From assembly GCF_016863395.1 (NCBI RefSeq), contig NZ_BOOU01000046.1, positions 1 through 64,000 on the forward strand: a stretch of 64,000 nt of DNA, given 5' to 3'. Below, in pieces: positions 25,330 to 34,671 of the stretch. Position numbers and translations under genes: made by a program. Positions within the stretch are counted from its first letter, which is position 1; every line of letters begins with the position of its first letter. The DNA comes from Sphaerisporangium rufum (GTDB lineage: Bacteria > Actinomycetota > Actinomycetes > Streptosporangiales > Streptosporangiaceae). The notes under the pieces were generated by a model, which had not been told where the DNA came from, ran no database searches, and worked only from the letters and a program-made list of their open reading frames with translations.

Positions 25330-25737
25330 TCAGAAACCGGGCAGCGCGTTGATCGGGGCCTGCCAGGTCAGCGAGCGGACGGTGGACTCCTGCATGGCGA
25401 GCGCGGCCAGCCGGCGCAGGGCGGCGTCGGGCACGGCGGCCAGCTCCAGGTAGGCGGCGGTGACCCGCTGCTCCACCAGGGCGGCCAGCCGGACCGCGTC
25501 GGTCTCGCCGGCGACCGGGAAGGGCGGCTCGTAGGCGGCGGCCGCCTCGGGCGGGGTGCCGCCGCGGGCGATGATCAGGCCGCGGAGCCGGTCGCGGCGG
25601 GCCCGGTGGGCGTCGAACGCCTCGCGCGCCGCGTCGCGCTCGCGGCCGCGGGTGCGCCCGCCGACGACGCCGTAGGCGTACACGGCGGTGTGCTCGGCGG
25701 CCAGCGCCGTGGCGAGGCCCCGCAGTGCGTCGATCAT
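25330..25737 (-). CDS. DUF4439 ferritin-like protein
   Basis: The 135-residue all-helical protein has ALAAEHTAVYAYGVVGGR and a C-terminal ESTVRSLTW segment, the DUF4439 ferritin-like pattern. The EH pair at residues 15-16 could be a remnant metal ligand, but a full di-iron set is not seen. Its ATG overlaps the stop of the upstream lipoprotein gene by four bases. In Mycobacterium tuberculosis the pair Rv2843-Rv2844 occupies the same place between proS and rimP, so the synteny is old. Confidence 0.8.
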   Translation of the reverse strand: MIDALRGLATALAAEHTAVYAYGVVGGRTRGRERDAAREAFDAHRARRDRLRGLIIARGGTPPEAAAAYEPPFPVAGETDAVRLAALVEQRVTAAYLELAAVPDAALRRLAALAMQESTVRSLTWQAPINALPGF

Positions 25738-26324
25738 TGCACCTTCTTCAGGGCGACGGCGTGCGCGGCCTCGCAGGCGCCGACCGAGGCGAGCAGCTGG
25801 GCGAGCGAGGGGGACAGCCCGCCGATCTGACGGGGCCGGGCGGCGGCGGCCCGCCGCTCCAGGTCGCGCAGCATGCCGATGGTGATCTTCTCCGGCGCCG
25901 GCGACGCGGTGCCACCGGCCGGGCCGGGGGAGCCGGTGGCGGCCGGCGGAGTGGGCGGCGGGGTGGGCGGCGGGGTGGGCGGCGGGGTGGCGGCGCCCGG
26001 CGGCAGCCGCCGGCGCAGCTCCGCGATCTGCGCCTCGGTGCGCTGCAGGAAGGGCGCCAGCGCCGCCGCCGGCGCGGTGCCGGCCGCCGCGGCGGCCTGC
26101 CGGTACAGGGCCGCCAGGTGCTCCTTCTCGGCGATCACACCGGTCAGCAGCACCGTCTGCGGGTCCGGCGCCGGCGGCGCGGCGGGTGGCGCGGGCTCGC
26201 GCGTGGCACAGCCGGCCGCGGCCGCGACGGCACCGGCGGCGGTGCCGCGCAGCACCGCGCGCCGGGAAACGGCACGCTGGCGCACGGTTCCTCCGGTGAA
26301 TGACGGCTTTTCGTCGCTGGGCAC
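25734..26324 (-). CDS. Tat-exported lipoprotein, partner of DUF4439
   Basis: The 196-residue protein has a twin-arginine signal (SRRAVLRG at about residues 20-27), a hydrophobic stretch and the lipobox Cys39. After a Pro/Ala linker come two amphipathic helices and a proline repeat of TPPP units (about 113-128), encoded by 12-bp repeats at 25948-25989. The C-terminal helix ACEAAHAVALKK resembles ferritin-like helices. It is likely anchored outside the membrane. The function is unknown; coupling suggests it works with the DUF4439 protein. Confidence 0.72.
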   Translation of the reverse strand: MPSDEKPSFTGGTVRQRAVSRRAVLRGTAAGAVAAAAGCATREPAPPAAPPAPDPQTVLLTGVIAEKEHLAALYRQAAAAAGTAPAAALAPFLQRTEAQIAELRRRLPPGAATPPPTPPPTPPPTPPAATGSPGPAGGTASPAPEKITIGMLRDLERRAAAARPRQIGGLSPSLAQLLASVGACEAAHAVALKKVQ

Positions 26325-26424
26325 ATAGCATCGTACGGCGCGTCACCCGGTGGGTAACCGAGTGGCGCTCTTTCCGTGCCCCGGTGTCGATAGGCTGGTG
26401 AACCGTTGGGGCGAGGTACGCGTT

Positions 26425-26446
26425 CGGCCGTCGTGAGCGACGGCCG
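26425..26446 (+). promoter_or_regulatory. Hairpin in the rimP leader
   Basis: CGGCCGTCG-TGAG-CGACGGCCG is a perfect 9-bp stem with a tetraloop, 22 bases before the rimP start. It could stabilise the mRNA or serve as a control point for the rimP-nusA-infB operon. The region also holds its promoter. Confidence 0.55.
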
Positions 26447-26467
26447 ATATTCAACTGGGAGGTCAGC

Positions 26468-26980
26468 ATGGGCGCAGACGCTCGACGTGACCGCCTGATG
26501 AAGCTTCTGGAACCCGTCGTGGCGACCGAGGGACTGGACCTGGAGGACGTCACGATCACTCCTGCCGGCAAGCGGCGGGTGCTTCGCGTCGTGGTGGACG
26601 GCGACGGCGGCGTGAGCCTGGACAAGGTCGCCGAGGTGAGCCGAGGGGTGTCGGAGGCGCTCGACGGCGACGGTGTGATGGGCGACAACCCCTATGTCCT
26701 GGAGGTCTCCTCGCCCGGAGTCGACCGTCCGCTGACCGAGCGGCGGCACTGGCGCCGTGCCCGGACCCGGCTGGTGAAGGCCGCCCTGCGCGACGGCACC
26801 TCGGTGGAGGGCCGGATCACCCGCGTCGGCGACGACGGGGTCGAGCTCTCCGTCGACGGCACGCGCCGGCTGCTGGCGTGGGACGCGTTGGCCAAGGGCC
26901 GCGTCCAGGTGGAGCTCCGTCGGCATGACGAGGTGTTCGACGACGATATGGCCGCCGGCGACGACGGCGACGAGGGCTAG
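26468..26980 (+). CDS. rimP: Ribosome maturation factor RimP
   Basis: The 170-residue protein has the N-terminal RimP domain ([18 protein letters not shown]-like, here [16 protein letters not shown]), the [15 protein letters not shown] motif and a C-terminal SH3-like domain. An acidic tail follows. RimP assists assembly of the 30S subunit. It is the first gene of the operon that includes nusA, ylxR and infB. A GGGAGG ribosome site precedes the ATG. Confidence 0.96.
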   Translation: MGADARRDRLMKLLEPVVATEGLDLEDVTITPAGKRRVLRVVVDGDGGVSLDKVAEVSRGVSEALDGDGVMGDNPYVLEVSSPGVDRPLTERRHWRRARTRLVKAALRDGTSVEGRITRVGDDGVELSVDGTRRLLAWDALAKGRVQVELRRHDEVFDDDMAAGDDGDEG

Positions 26981-26990
26981 GGGGAGCCTT

Positions 26991-28001
26991 GTGGACATCG
27001 ACATGAGCGTCCTGCGCAGCCTCGAACGGGAGAAGGACATCTCGTTCGACCTGGTCGTCAAGGCCATCGAGGACGCGCTGCTGATCGCCTACTTCCGTTC
27101 CGAGGGCGCGGCCGCCAAGGCGCGCGCCGAGCTGGACCGCCAGTCCGGGCACGTCACCATCTGGGCGGCGGAGCTGGACGAGGAGGGGCAGGTCGTGCGC
27201 GAGTACGACGACACCCCGAGCAACTTCAGCCGGATCGCCGCGACCACCGCCAAGCAGGTCATCCTGCAGCAACTGCGCAACGCAGAGGACGAGATCAACT
27301 TCGGTGAGTTCGCCAGCCGCGAGGGTGAGCTGGTGGCCGGGGTGATCCAGCAGGGCAAGGATCCGCGGGTGGTGCTGGTCGACCTCGGCAAGATCGAGGC
27401 GATCCTGCCGCACAACGAGCAGGTGCCCGGCGAGGAGTACACCCACGGCGAGCGGCTGCGCTGCTACGTCGTCCAGGTGAAGAAGGGGCACAAGGGACCG
27501 TCGGTCACCCTGTCGCGCACCCATCCCAACCTGGTGAAGAAGCTCTTCGCGCTGGAGGTGCCGGAGATCGCGGACGGCACGGTGGAGATCGCCGCGATCG
27601 CCCGCGAGGCCGGCCACCGCACCAAGATCGCAGTGCGGTCCCGCCGGGGCGGGGTCAACGCCAAGGGCGCCTGCATCGGCCCGATGGGCTCGCGGGTGCG
27701 CAACGTGATGACCGAGCTGCACGGCGAGAAGATCGACATCATCGACTGGTCGGAGGACCCGGCGGAGTTCGTCGGCAACGCGCTGTCGCCCGCGCGGGTC
27801 TCGCTGGTGGAGGTCGTCGACCCCGACGCCCGGGTCGCCCGGGTCACCGTGCCGGACTACCAGCTGTCGTTGGCGATCGGCAAGGAGGGGCAGAACGCCC
27901 GGCTGGCCGCGCGCCTCACCGGCTGGCGGATCGACATCCATCCCGATACCCAAGCCGCTACGGGGGATGCGGTCGGTCCTGCCGATGCGTCCACGAGGTA
28001 A
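26991..28001 (+). CDS. nusA: Transcription termination/antitermination factor NusA
   Basis: The 336-residue protein has an N-terminal RNA-polymerase-binding domain, S1 (about residues 105-180, with [20 protein letters not shown]), and two KH domains ([14 protein letters not shown] and [16 protein letters not shown]). It lacks the acidic repeats of enterobacteria, as is normal in Gram-positives. The GTG at 26991 lies ten bases after rimP, with GGGGGAG. It modulates pausing and termination. Confidence 0.97.
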   Translation: MDIDMSVLRSLEREKDISFDLVVKAIEDALLIAYFRSEGAAAKARAELDRQSGHVTIWAAELDEEGQVVREYDDTPSNFSRIAATTAKQVILQQLRNAEDEINFGEFASREGELVAGVIQQGKDPRVVLVDLGKIEAILPHNEQVPGEEYTHGERLRCYVVQVKKGHKGPSVTLSRTHPNLVKKLFALEVPEIADGTVEIAAIAREAGHRTKIAVRSRRGGVNAKGACIGPMGSRVRNVMTELHGEKIDIIDWSEDPAEFVGNALSPARVSLVEVVDPDARVARVTVPDYQLSLAIGKEGQNARLAARLTGWRIDIHPDTQAATGDAVGPADASTR

Positions 28002-28278
28002 GCTTGAAGACGGTGGCCGGGCCGCCCCGCTGAGAACATGCGTGGGTTGCCGGGTTCGCACGGTAAAGTCCGAGCTGCTCCGCCTGGTGGTGGTCGAGGG
28101 CGTGATCGTCCCAGATCGCCGTGGCCGGTCGCAGGGCCGGGGTGCGTATGTGCATCCGGTACTGCACTGTCTGGAGCTCGCCGAACGCCGCCGGGCGTTT
28201 CCGCGATCATTTCGCGTCGCGGGGGCGCTCGACGTGTCGCGTCTGCGGGCTTCGCTGGCGGGGCTTGACGCCGAGTAG
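27967..28278 (+). CDS. ylxR: YlxR-family (DUF448) RNA-binding protein
   Basis: The protein of up to 103 residues has the YlxR motif [22 protein letters not shown] and the end [16 protein letters not shown]. YlxR proteins are nucleoid or RNA-binding proteins, recently linked to RNase P or transcription control in bacilli and clostridia. The gene overlaps the 3' end of nusA. The start is uncertain: ATG at 27967 or 27985. The 150-bp gap to infB contains a run of GATGAG repeats but no gene. Confidence 0.9.
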   Translation: MRSVLPMRPRGKLEDGGRAAPLRTCVGCRVRTVKSELLRLVVVEGVIVPDRRGRSQGRGAYVHPVLHCLELAERRRAFPRSFRVAGALDVSRLRASLAGLDAE

Positions 28279-28429
28279 GACCGGGTGAATGGTTACCAAC
28301 TGTCATGTAGGACGCCGAGTCGATGGGCGGGTCAGATAGCGATGAGCGCCTGATGAGCATGCGGCGATGAGTACGTCTAGGTAGCGACGGTCCGGCGGCA
28401 CAGCCTCCCGGGCCGAGTTAGGGAGTGCA

Positions 28430-31400
28430 GTGGCGAAGGTCCGAGTCTACGAGCTCGCCAAGGAGTTCGGAGTAGAGAGCAAGGTCGTGATGGCCAAGCT
28501 CCAGGAAATGGGCGAGTTCGTGCGATCGGCGTCTTCGACTATCGAAGCGCCGGTGGTCCGCAAGCTTACGGAGGCGTTCTCCAGAGGATCCTCCGATTCC
28601 CGGGGCGGCGGACGGGGTGGCCCGAAGCCGGCCCCGCGTCCGGTCCCGCAGCCCGGAAACGGCGCGGCCGCGCCTGGTCAGGCGGCGCCGCGTCCCGGTC
28701 CCGCACCGCGTCCCGGCCCGCGGCCGGGTCCCGCGGCCGGGACGCCCCGCCCGCCGGTGCCGATGCCGCACCCGGGCCAGTCCCAGCAGCAGGAGGCGCC
28801 CCGGCCGGCGCCGCGGCCGGAGTCGCCGCGCCCGCCGGCGCCGTCGCGTCCCGAGCCGCCGCGCACCGAGGCGCCCCGGTTCGAGGCGCCGCGCGCCGAG
28901 GCACCCCGTGCCGAGGCTCCGCGCGCCGAGGCACCCCGCGGCGACGCTCCGCGCGCCGAGGCTCCGCGCGGCGACGCCGCGCGCCCCGCGGCGCCGGGCG
29001 CCCGTCCCGGTCAGGGGCCGAGGCCGGGCCCGCGTCCCGGTCCGGCGCAGCGCCCCGGCGCGCCGTCCGGCCCGGGCGGTCAGCGTTCCGGTGCCCCGTC
29101 GTCCGGCGCGCCGCGTCCGGGCGGCCCGAAGCCGGGCCCGCGCGGCCCGCGCCCGGGTAACAACCCGTTCTCCTCGACCGCGAGCGGCATGGGCCAGCGC
29201 CCGCCGCGTCCCGGCCGCGAGGGCGGCCCGCCCGGCCGCGACGGTGGCCCGCGGGACGCCGGTCCTCGCGAGCCGCGCCGCGACGGCGCCCGCGACGGCG
29301 GGATGCCGCGGCCGCCCGGCGCGCGTTCCGGCCCGCCCGGCGCCGGTGGTCCGCGCCCGGGTCCCGGCGCGGGTGGCCCGCGTCCCGGCCCTGGTGCCGG
29401 TGGTCCGCGTCCCGGTGGCCCGGGTGCCGGCGGTCCGCGCCCCGGCGGTCCGCGGCCGAACCCGATGATGATGCCCTCGCGTCCGGCCGGTCCCGGCCAG
29501 GGCGGCCCCGGTGGTGGCGGCGGTCGCGCCGGCGGCGGCGGTGGCCGTCCCGGTGGCGGCGGTGGCCGTCCGGGTGGCGGCGGCGGGCGTCCCGGTGGTG
29601 GCGGCGGCTTCGGCGGCCCGCGCACCGGTGCGGGCGGCCGTCCCGGTGGCGGTGTCGGCACGGGCGGTGGCGGCGGCTTCGCCGGCCGTCCCGGCGGTGG
29701 CGGTGGCCGCGGTCGCGGTGGTACGGCCGGCGCCTTCGGGCGGCCCGGCGGGCGCCCGACGCGCGGTCGCAAGTCCAAGCGCCAGCGCCGTCAAGAGTTC
29801 GACAACATGCAGGCGCCGTCGATCGGCGGCGTGCAGGTTCCGCGTGGTACCGGGCAGACCCTGCGCCTGCCGCGCGGTGCCTCGCTGGCCGACTTCGCCG
29901 ACAAGATCGGTGCGAACCCCGCGTCGCTGGTGCAGATCATGCTGCACCTCGGCGAGATGGTGACCGCCACCCAGTCGGTGAACGAGGAGACCCTGCAGCT
30001 GCTGGGTGCCGAGCTCAACTACGCCATCCAGGTCGTCAGCCCGGAGGAGGAGGACCGCGAGCTGCTCGAGTCCTTCGACATCGAGTTCGGCGAGGACGAG
30101 GGCGACGAGGCCGACCTGGCGGCGCGCCCGCCGGTGGTGACCGTCATGGGTCACGTCGACCACGGTAAGACCAGGCTGCTGGACGCGATCCGCAACACCA
30201 ACGTGGTGGCCCGCGAGGCGGGCGGCATCACCCAGCACATCGGCGCCTACCAGGTGTCGGCGGAGCACGAGGGCATCGACCGGAAGATCACCTTCATCGA
30301 CACCCCGGGTCACGAGGCGTTCACCGCCATGCGGGCCCGCGGCGCGCAGTCGACGGACATCGCCGTCCTGGTGGTGGCCGCCGACGACGGTGTGAAGCCG
30401 CAGACGATCGAGGCGCTCAACCACGCCCAGGCGGCGAACGTCCCGGTCGTGGTGGCGGTCAACAAGATCGACAAGGAGGGCGCGGACCCGAGCAAGGTGC
30501 GGGCCCAGCTCACCGAGTACGGCCTGGTGGCCGAGGAGTACGGCGGCTCGACGCTGTTCGTCGACATCTCCGCCAAGCAGGGCCTCGGCATCGACGACCT
30601 GCTCGAGGCGATCCTGCTGACCGCGGACGCCGAGCTGGACCTGCGGGCCAACCCCACCATGGACGCCCAGGGCATCGCCATCGAGGCGCACCTGGACCGC
30701 GGCCGTGGCCCGGTGGCGACCGTGCTGGTGCAGCGCGGCACGCTGCGGGTCGGCGACTCCATCGTCTGTGGCGAGGCGTTCGGCCGCGTCCGGGCGATGC
30801 TCGACGACAGCGGCGCGCAGGTCACCGAGGCGGATCCGTCCCGTCCGGTCCTGGTGCTGGGCCTGACCGCGGTGCCGAGCGCCGGTGACAACTTCATCGT
30901 GGTCACCGACGACCGGATGGCGCGGCAGATCGCCCAGCAGCGGGCGGCCCGGCAGCGCATCGCCGACATGGCCCGCTCCAGCCGGCGGCGCACCCTCGAA
31001 GAGCTCTTCAGCGACATGGAGAAGGGCAAGGTCGACGAGCTCAAGCTCATCATCAAGGGTGACGTGTCCGGCTCGGTGGAGGCCCTGGAGGACGCACTGC
31101 TCAAGATCGATGTCGGCGAGGAGGTGCGCCTGCGGGTGCTCCACCGCGCGGTCGGCGCGATCACCGAGTACGACGTCAACCTGGCCATCGCCGACGACAA
31201 CGCCGTCATCATCGGCTTCAACGTGCGTCCCGAGGTGCGGGCGCGTGATCTGGCCGAGCGCGAGGGCGTCGACATCCGGTACTACTCGGTCATCTACCAG
31301 GCGATCGAGGAGATCGAGGCGGCCCTGAAGGGCATGCTGAAGCCGGAGTTCGAGGAGGCCCAGACCGGCACCGCCGAGGTCCGCGAGGTCTTCAAGGTGC

Positions 31401-31648
31401 CGCGGATCGGCAACGTCGCGGGCTGCATCGTCCGCAGTGGCACGATCACGCGCAACAGCAAGGCCCGGATCATCCGCGACGGTGTCGTGGTGGCCGACAA
31501 CCTGACCGTCTCGTCGCTGCGCCGCTTCAAGGACGACGCGACCGAGGTCCGCGAGGGCTTCGAGTGCGGTATCGGTGTCGGGTACAACGACATCAAGCTC
31601 GACGACGTCATCGAGACGTTCGAGATGCGGGAGAAGCCGCGCGCCTGA
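28430..31648 (+). CDS. infB: Translation initiation factor IF-2
   Basis: The 1072-residue GTPase has an N-terminal IF2N segment (about residues 1-55). A low-complexity linker of about 400 residues follows, made of [17 protein letters not shown] and GGGGGRPG repeats. A second IF2N region lies around 470-540. The G domain has GHVDHGKT at about 574-581, DTPGHEAF and NKIDK. Beta-barrel domains and the fMet-tRNA-binding C-terminus come last. It places initiator tRNA on the 30S subunit. The GTG start has AGGGAG upstream. Confidence 0.98.
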   Translation: MAKVRVYELAKEFGVESKVVMAKLQEMGEFVRSASSTIEAPVVRKLTEAFSRGSSDSRGGGRGGPKPAPRPVPQPGNGAAAPGQAAPRPGPAPRPGPRPGPAAGTPRPPVPMPHPGQSQQQEAPRPAPRPESPRPPAPSRPEPPRTEAPRFEAPRAEAPRAEAPRAEAPRGDAPRAEAPRGDAARPAAPGARPGQGPRPGPRPGPAQRPGAPSGPGGQRSGAPSSGAPRPGGPKPGPRGPRPGNNPFSSTASGMGQRPPRPGREGGPPGRDGGPRDAGPREPRRDGARDGGMPRPPGARSGPPGAGGPRPGPGAGGPRPGPGAGGPRPGGPGAGGPRPGGPRPNPMMMPSRPAGPGQGGPGGGGGRAGGGGGRPGGGGGRPGGGGGRPGGGGGFGGPRTGAGGRPGGGVGTGGGGGFAGRPGGGGGRGRGGTAGAFGRPGGRPTRGRKSKRQRRQEFDNMQAPSIGGVQVPRGTGQTLRLPRGASLADFADKIGANPASLVQIMLHLGEMVTATQSVNEETLQLLGAELNYAIQVVSPEEEDRELLESFDIEFGEDEGDEADLAARPPVVTVMGHVDHGKTRLLDAIRNTNVVAREAGGITQHIGAYQVSAEHEGIDRKITFIDTPGHEAFTAMRARGAQSTDIAVLVVAADDGVKPQTIEALNHAQAANVPVVVAVNKIDKEGADPSKVRAQLTEYGLVAEEYGGSTLFVDISAKQGLGIDDLLEAILLTADAELDLRANPTMDAQGIAIEAHLDRGRGPVATVLVQRGTLRVGDSIVCGEAFGRVRAMLDDSGAQVTEADPSRPVLVLGLTAVPSAGDNFIVVTDDRMARQIAQQRAARQRIADMARSSRRRTLEELFSDMEKGKVDELKLIIKGDVSGSVEALEDALLKIDVGEEVRLRVLHRAVGAITEYDVNLAIADDNAVIIGFNVRPEVRARDLAEREGVDIRYYSVIYQAIEEIEAALKGMLKPEFEEAQTGTAEVREVFKVPRIGNVAGCIVRSGTITRNSKARIIRDGVVVADNLTVSSLRRFKDDATEVREGFECGIGVGYNDIKLDDVIETFEMREKPRA

Positions 31649-31724
31649 TCGGTGAGCGGTGCGCCGGTGCCCGCGGGGTCGCCCCGCGGGCACCGGCCTG
31701 CTCCCCGGCGCCGCGGTGACGGCC

Positions 31725-32024
31725 ATGTACATAGGTGCTCTGACGCTGGACATCCTGCTCGGCGACGTGCGCTCGCTGAAGCAGAAGCGCTCGGTGGTGC
31801 GTCCCCTGGTCGCCGAGATCCGCCGCCGCTTTCCGTCGGTGGCGGTCGCCGAGACCGGCCATCTGGACCTGCACCGCCGAGCCCAGATCGCGGTGGCGGT
31901 CGTCTCGGCGACCGCGGGCAACTGCGGCGAGGTGCTCGACGCGTGCGAGCGGGTGGTCGCCTTCCACCCGGAGATCGAGGTGCTGTCCGCCCGGCAGCGG
32001 CTGATCGGCGACGACGAGGACTGA
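31725..32024 (+). CDS. YlxP-like DUF503 protein
   Basis: The 99-residue protein starts MYIGALTLDILLGDVRSLK and has the DUF503 pattern, with KQKRSVVRPLVAEIRRRF in helix 1. Its function is unknown; its place between infB and rbfA is conserved from bacilli to actinomycetes and suggests a role in ribosome biogenesis. The ATG at 31725 or GTG at 31716 may start it. A very short coupled frame follows three bases later. Confidence 0.88.
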   Translation: MYIGALTLDILLGDVRSLKQKRSVVRPLVAEIRRRFPSVAVAETGHLDLHRRAQIAVAVVSATAGNCGEVLDACERVVAFHPEIEVLSARQRLIGDDED

Positions 32025-32026
32025 CG

Positions 32027-32071
32027 ATGACCAAGGCCCGCGGGAAGTTCCGGCCCGCCGCGGGTCGTTAA
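32027..32071 (+). CDS. Possible 14-residue basic micropeptide
   Basis: MTKARGKFRPAAGR is encoded in 15 codons starting three bases after the DUF503 stop. GAGGA lies at a good distance upstream, inside the DUF503 end. rbfA follows 32 bases later with its own GGGGGAG site. The frame could be a translational coupler or leader rather than a stable protein. Confidence 0.3.
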   Translation: MTKARGKFRPAAGR

Positions 32072-32103
32072 CGAGTAAAGCGAACTAGAGGGGGAGCGCG
32101 ATC

Positions 32104-32583
32104 GTGGACGCAGCACGCGCCCGTAAACTCGCCGACCGCATCCAGCAGGTCGTCGCCGAGATGCTGGAGCGGCGCATCAAGGACCCGCGGCTGGGCTTCG
32201 TGACGGTGACCGACACCCGCATCACCTCCGATCTCCGCGACGCGACGGTGTTCTACACCGTCTTCGGCTCCGAGGCCGAGCGGGCCGACACCGCCGCCGC
32301 CCTGGAGAGCGCCAAGGGCGTCATCCGCTCGGAGGTGGGCCGGCAGACCGGCGTGCGCCACACCCCGACCATCACCTTCAGCCACGACCCGCTGCCCGAC
32401 AGCGCGCGGCACCTGGACGAGCTGCTCGCCGAGGCCAAGGCCCGGGACGAGGAGATCGCCCGGCGGGCCGAAGGCGCGGTGCACGCCGGGGACGCCGACC
32501 CCTACCGGCTGCCGGAGGACGGCGAGGAGGACGAGGAGGCCGGCGCCGGGCCGTCCGGCCGGGCCGGGACCCCGGCCCAGTGA
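32104..32583 (+). CDS. rbfA: Ribosome-binding factor A
   Basis: The 159-residue protein has the KH-type RbfA domain to about residue 118: [18 protein letters not shown], then [17 protein letters not shown], then [13 protein letters not shown]. An acidic tail of about 40 residues follows. RbfA matures the 16S 5' helix in the 30S subunit. GTG is the start. The stop overlaps the next start (TGATG). Confidence 0.96.
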   Translation: MDAARARKLADRIQQVVAEMLERRIKDPRLGFVTVTDTRITSDLRDATVFYTVFGSEAERADTAAALESAKGVIRSEVGRQTGVRHTPTITFSHDPLPDSARHLDELLAEAKARDEEIARRAEGAVHAGDADPYRLPEDGEEDEEAGAGPSGRAGTPAQ

Positions 32584-33605
32584 TGGCCGGCGTGCCGGTG
32601 GCGGGCGGGCGGCCCGCCGGGCCGGTGCGGGAGGCCGACTGGCGGCGCGCCGCCGAGCTGGTCCGCGGCGCGGGCGACGTCGCCCTGGTCTGCCACGTGG
32701 CGCCGGACGGCGACGCCCTCGGGTCGATGCTCGGCCTCGGCATCGCGCTGCGCCGGGCCGGCAAGGACGTCGTGGCGTCCTTCGGCGACCGGCGCTTCGC
32801 GGTGCCCCGGCTGCTGCGGTTCCTGCCCGGCCAGGACCTGCTGGTCCCGCCGGCGGACTACCCGGCCGAGCCGGAGCTGATGATCAGCTTCGACGTGCCG
32901 ACGGTGGACCGCCTCGGGCTGCTCGCGCCGAACGCCGGCAAGGCCGCCGAGCTGATCGTGGTGGACCACCACCCGTCCAACACCGGGTTCGGCACCGTGT
33001 CGCTGGTCGATCCGGGGGCCGCGGCCACCGCCGTGCTGGTGGAGGATCTGCTGGGCCGGCTGGAGCTGCCGATCGACCGCGAGGTCGCCACCTGCCTGTA
33101 CACCGGGCTGGTCACCGACACCGGCTCGTTCCGGCACTCCAGCACCACGCCGGAGGCGCACCGGATGGCCGCCCGCCTGGTCGGCGCCGGGCTGCGCACC
33201 GACGAGATCGCCCGCGAGCTGTGGGACCGTTCCCCCTTCGCCTATCTGAAGGTGCTCGGTGCCGCGCTGTCGCGGGTGGTGCTGGACCAGGGCGCGGCCG
33301 GCGGGGCGGGCATGGTGTGGACGTACGTGACGCGCGGCGACCGCGCCGCGCACTTCCTGCCCTACGACGAGTGCGAGGGCATCATCGACGTGGTCCGCCG
33401 GGCCGACGAGCCGGATGTCGCGGTCGTGCTCAAGGAGGACGACGACGGCGCCTGGCAGGTCTCCACCCGGTCCAAGGGCGGGGTGGACGTGGGCCGCGCC
33501 TGTACGCTGCTGGGCGGCGGCGGTCACGTGCGGGCCGCCGGCTTCACCTCCCACGAGACCCCCGAGCGGACCGTGGCCCGGCTGCGCGCCACGCTCGACG
33601 GGTGA
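32583..33605 (+). CDS. nrnA: NrnA-type DHH phosphoesterase
   Basis: The 340-residue protein has a DHH domain with the metal motifs HVAPDGDALGS and VVDHHPSN. The DHHA1 domain follows with GGGGHVRAAG at the C-terminus. NrnA enzymes degrade nano-RNA (2-5 nt) and dephosphorylate pAp. It stands between rbfA and truB, as in mycobacteria. Because PNPase and RNase J are also encoded nearby, the window holds much of the RNA-turnover machinery. Confidence 0.93.
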   Translation: MAGVPVAGGRPAGPVREADWRRAAELVRGAGDVALVCHVAPDGDALGSMLGLGIALRRAGKDVVASFGDRRFAVPRLLRFLPGQDLLVPPADYPAEPELMISFDVPTVDRLGLLAPNAGKAAELIVVDHHPSNTGFGTVSLVDPGAAATAVLVEDLLGRLELPIDREVATCLYTGLVTDTGSFRHSSTTPEAHRMAARLVGAGLRTDEIARELWDRSPFAYLKVLGAALSRVVLDQGAAGGAGMVWTYVTRGDRAAHFLPYDECEGIIDVVRRADEPDVAVVLKEDDDGAWQVSTRSKGGVDVGRACTLLGGGGHVRAAGFTSHETPERTVARLRATLDG

Positions 33606-33661
33606 GCGAGCCCCCGCCCGACCGCCCCGCCCGGGGCGGGCCGACCGACGAGGAGATCACC

Positions 33662-34600
33662 ATGGACGACCGGGCCGCCCCGCGGCCGGCCGGCACCGCC
33701 GGCCGGGCCCGCCGCCCGGCGCCGCCGAGCGGGCTGGTCGTGGTGGACAAGCCCGCCGGCTGGACCTCCCACGACGTGGTGGGCCGGCTGCGCCGGCTGG
33801 CCGGCACCCGCCGCGTCGGGCACGCCGGCACGCTGGACCCGATGGCCACCGGCGTGCTGGTCGTCGGGGTGGAGAAGGCCACCCGGCTGCTCGGGCACCT
33901 GGCGCTGACCGAGAAGGTCTACGACGCGACGTTCCGGCTCGGCGCGACCACCGACACCGACGACGCCGAGGGCCGGACGCTGGCCGAGGTACCGGCCGGC
34001 CACGTCACCGACGAGGCGATCCGGGCCGGGGTGGCCGCGCTCACCGGCCCGATCAGCCAGGTGCCCCCCCAGGTCAGCGCGATCAAGGTGGCCGGCGAGC
34101 GTGCCTACCGGCGCGCCCGGGCCGGTCAGGAGGTGGAGCTGGCGGCCCGCCCGGTGACGGTGCACGCCTTCGAGGTCACCGGGATCCGCCGGGCCGCCGC
34201 CGCCGGTGAGGTGATCCAGGTGGACGCCACGGTGCGCTGCTCCAGCGGCACCTACATCCGGTCGCTGGCCCGCGACCTCGGTGCCGCGCTCGGCGTCGGC
34301 GGGCACCTGACGTTCCTGCGGCGCACCCGGGTCGGCCCGTACGACCTGGCGGCGGCCCGCACGATCGAGCAGCTGGAGCAGGACTGCGCCATCCTGCCGA
34401 TCGAGGACGCGGTCGCGGCGGCCTTCCCCCGGATGGACGTCCCCGAGGATCAGGCGCGGCTGGTGGCGCACGGCGGCCGGCTGCGGCCGGCCGGGCTCGG
34501 CCCGGGCCCGATCGGCGTGTTCGGGCCGGACGGCACCCTGCTCGCGCTGGCCGAGGAGCGCGGCGGCGCGGTCCGGCCGCTGGCGGTCTTCGTCCCCTGA
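33662..34600 (+). CDS. truB: tRNA pseudouridine(55) synthase TruB
   Basis: The 312-residue protein has the catalytic GHAGTLDPMATGVL with the nucleophilic Asp, KVYDATFRLG, and CSSGTYIRSLARDLG. A C-terminal PUA-like domain follows. It makes pseudouridine-55 in the T loop of tRNA. ATG at 33662 has GAGGAGATCACC before it; a GTG at 33602 overlapping nrnA would add 20 nonconserved residues. The following gap contains four short imperfect CCCCACSGCACCGA repeats (about 34604-34640). Confidence 0.96.
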   Translation: MDDRAAPRPAGTAGRARRPAPPSGLVVVDKPAGWTSHDVVGRLRRLAGTRRVGHAGTLDPMATGVLVVGVEKATRLLGHLALTEKVYDATFRLGATTDTDDAEGRTLAEVPAGHVTDEAIRAGVAALTGPISQVPPQVSAIKVAGERAYRRARAGQEVELAARPVTVHAFEVTGIRRAAAAGEVIQVDATVRCSSGTYIRSLARDLGAALGVGGHLTFLRRTRVGPYDLAAARTIEQLEQDCAILPIEDAVAAAFPRMDVPEDQARLVAHGGRLRPAGLGPGPIGVFGPDGTLLALAEERGGAVRPLAVFVP

Positions 34601-34671
34601 TCCCCACGGCACCGACCCCCACCGCACCGACCCCCACGGCACGCCGGCCCCACCGCCGGGAAGGGCTCCCC

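Noticed and set aside
28860-29760. Repeat array resembling a CRISPR or minisatellite
   Set aside because: The repeats are in frame within infB and code for the IF-2 linker. There are no unique spacers of constant length.
28418-32116. Very long open frame (over 1200 codons) antisense to infB
   Set aside because: It is a by-product of GC-rich third codon positions and the Gly/Pro/Arg repeats of infB. Its translation is low-complexity and matches no family, while the plus strand encodes a complete IF-2.
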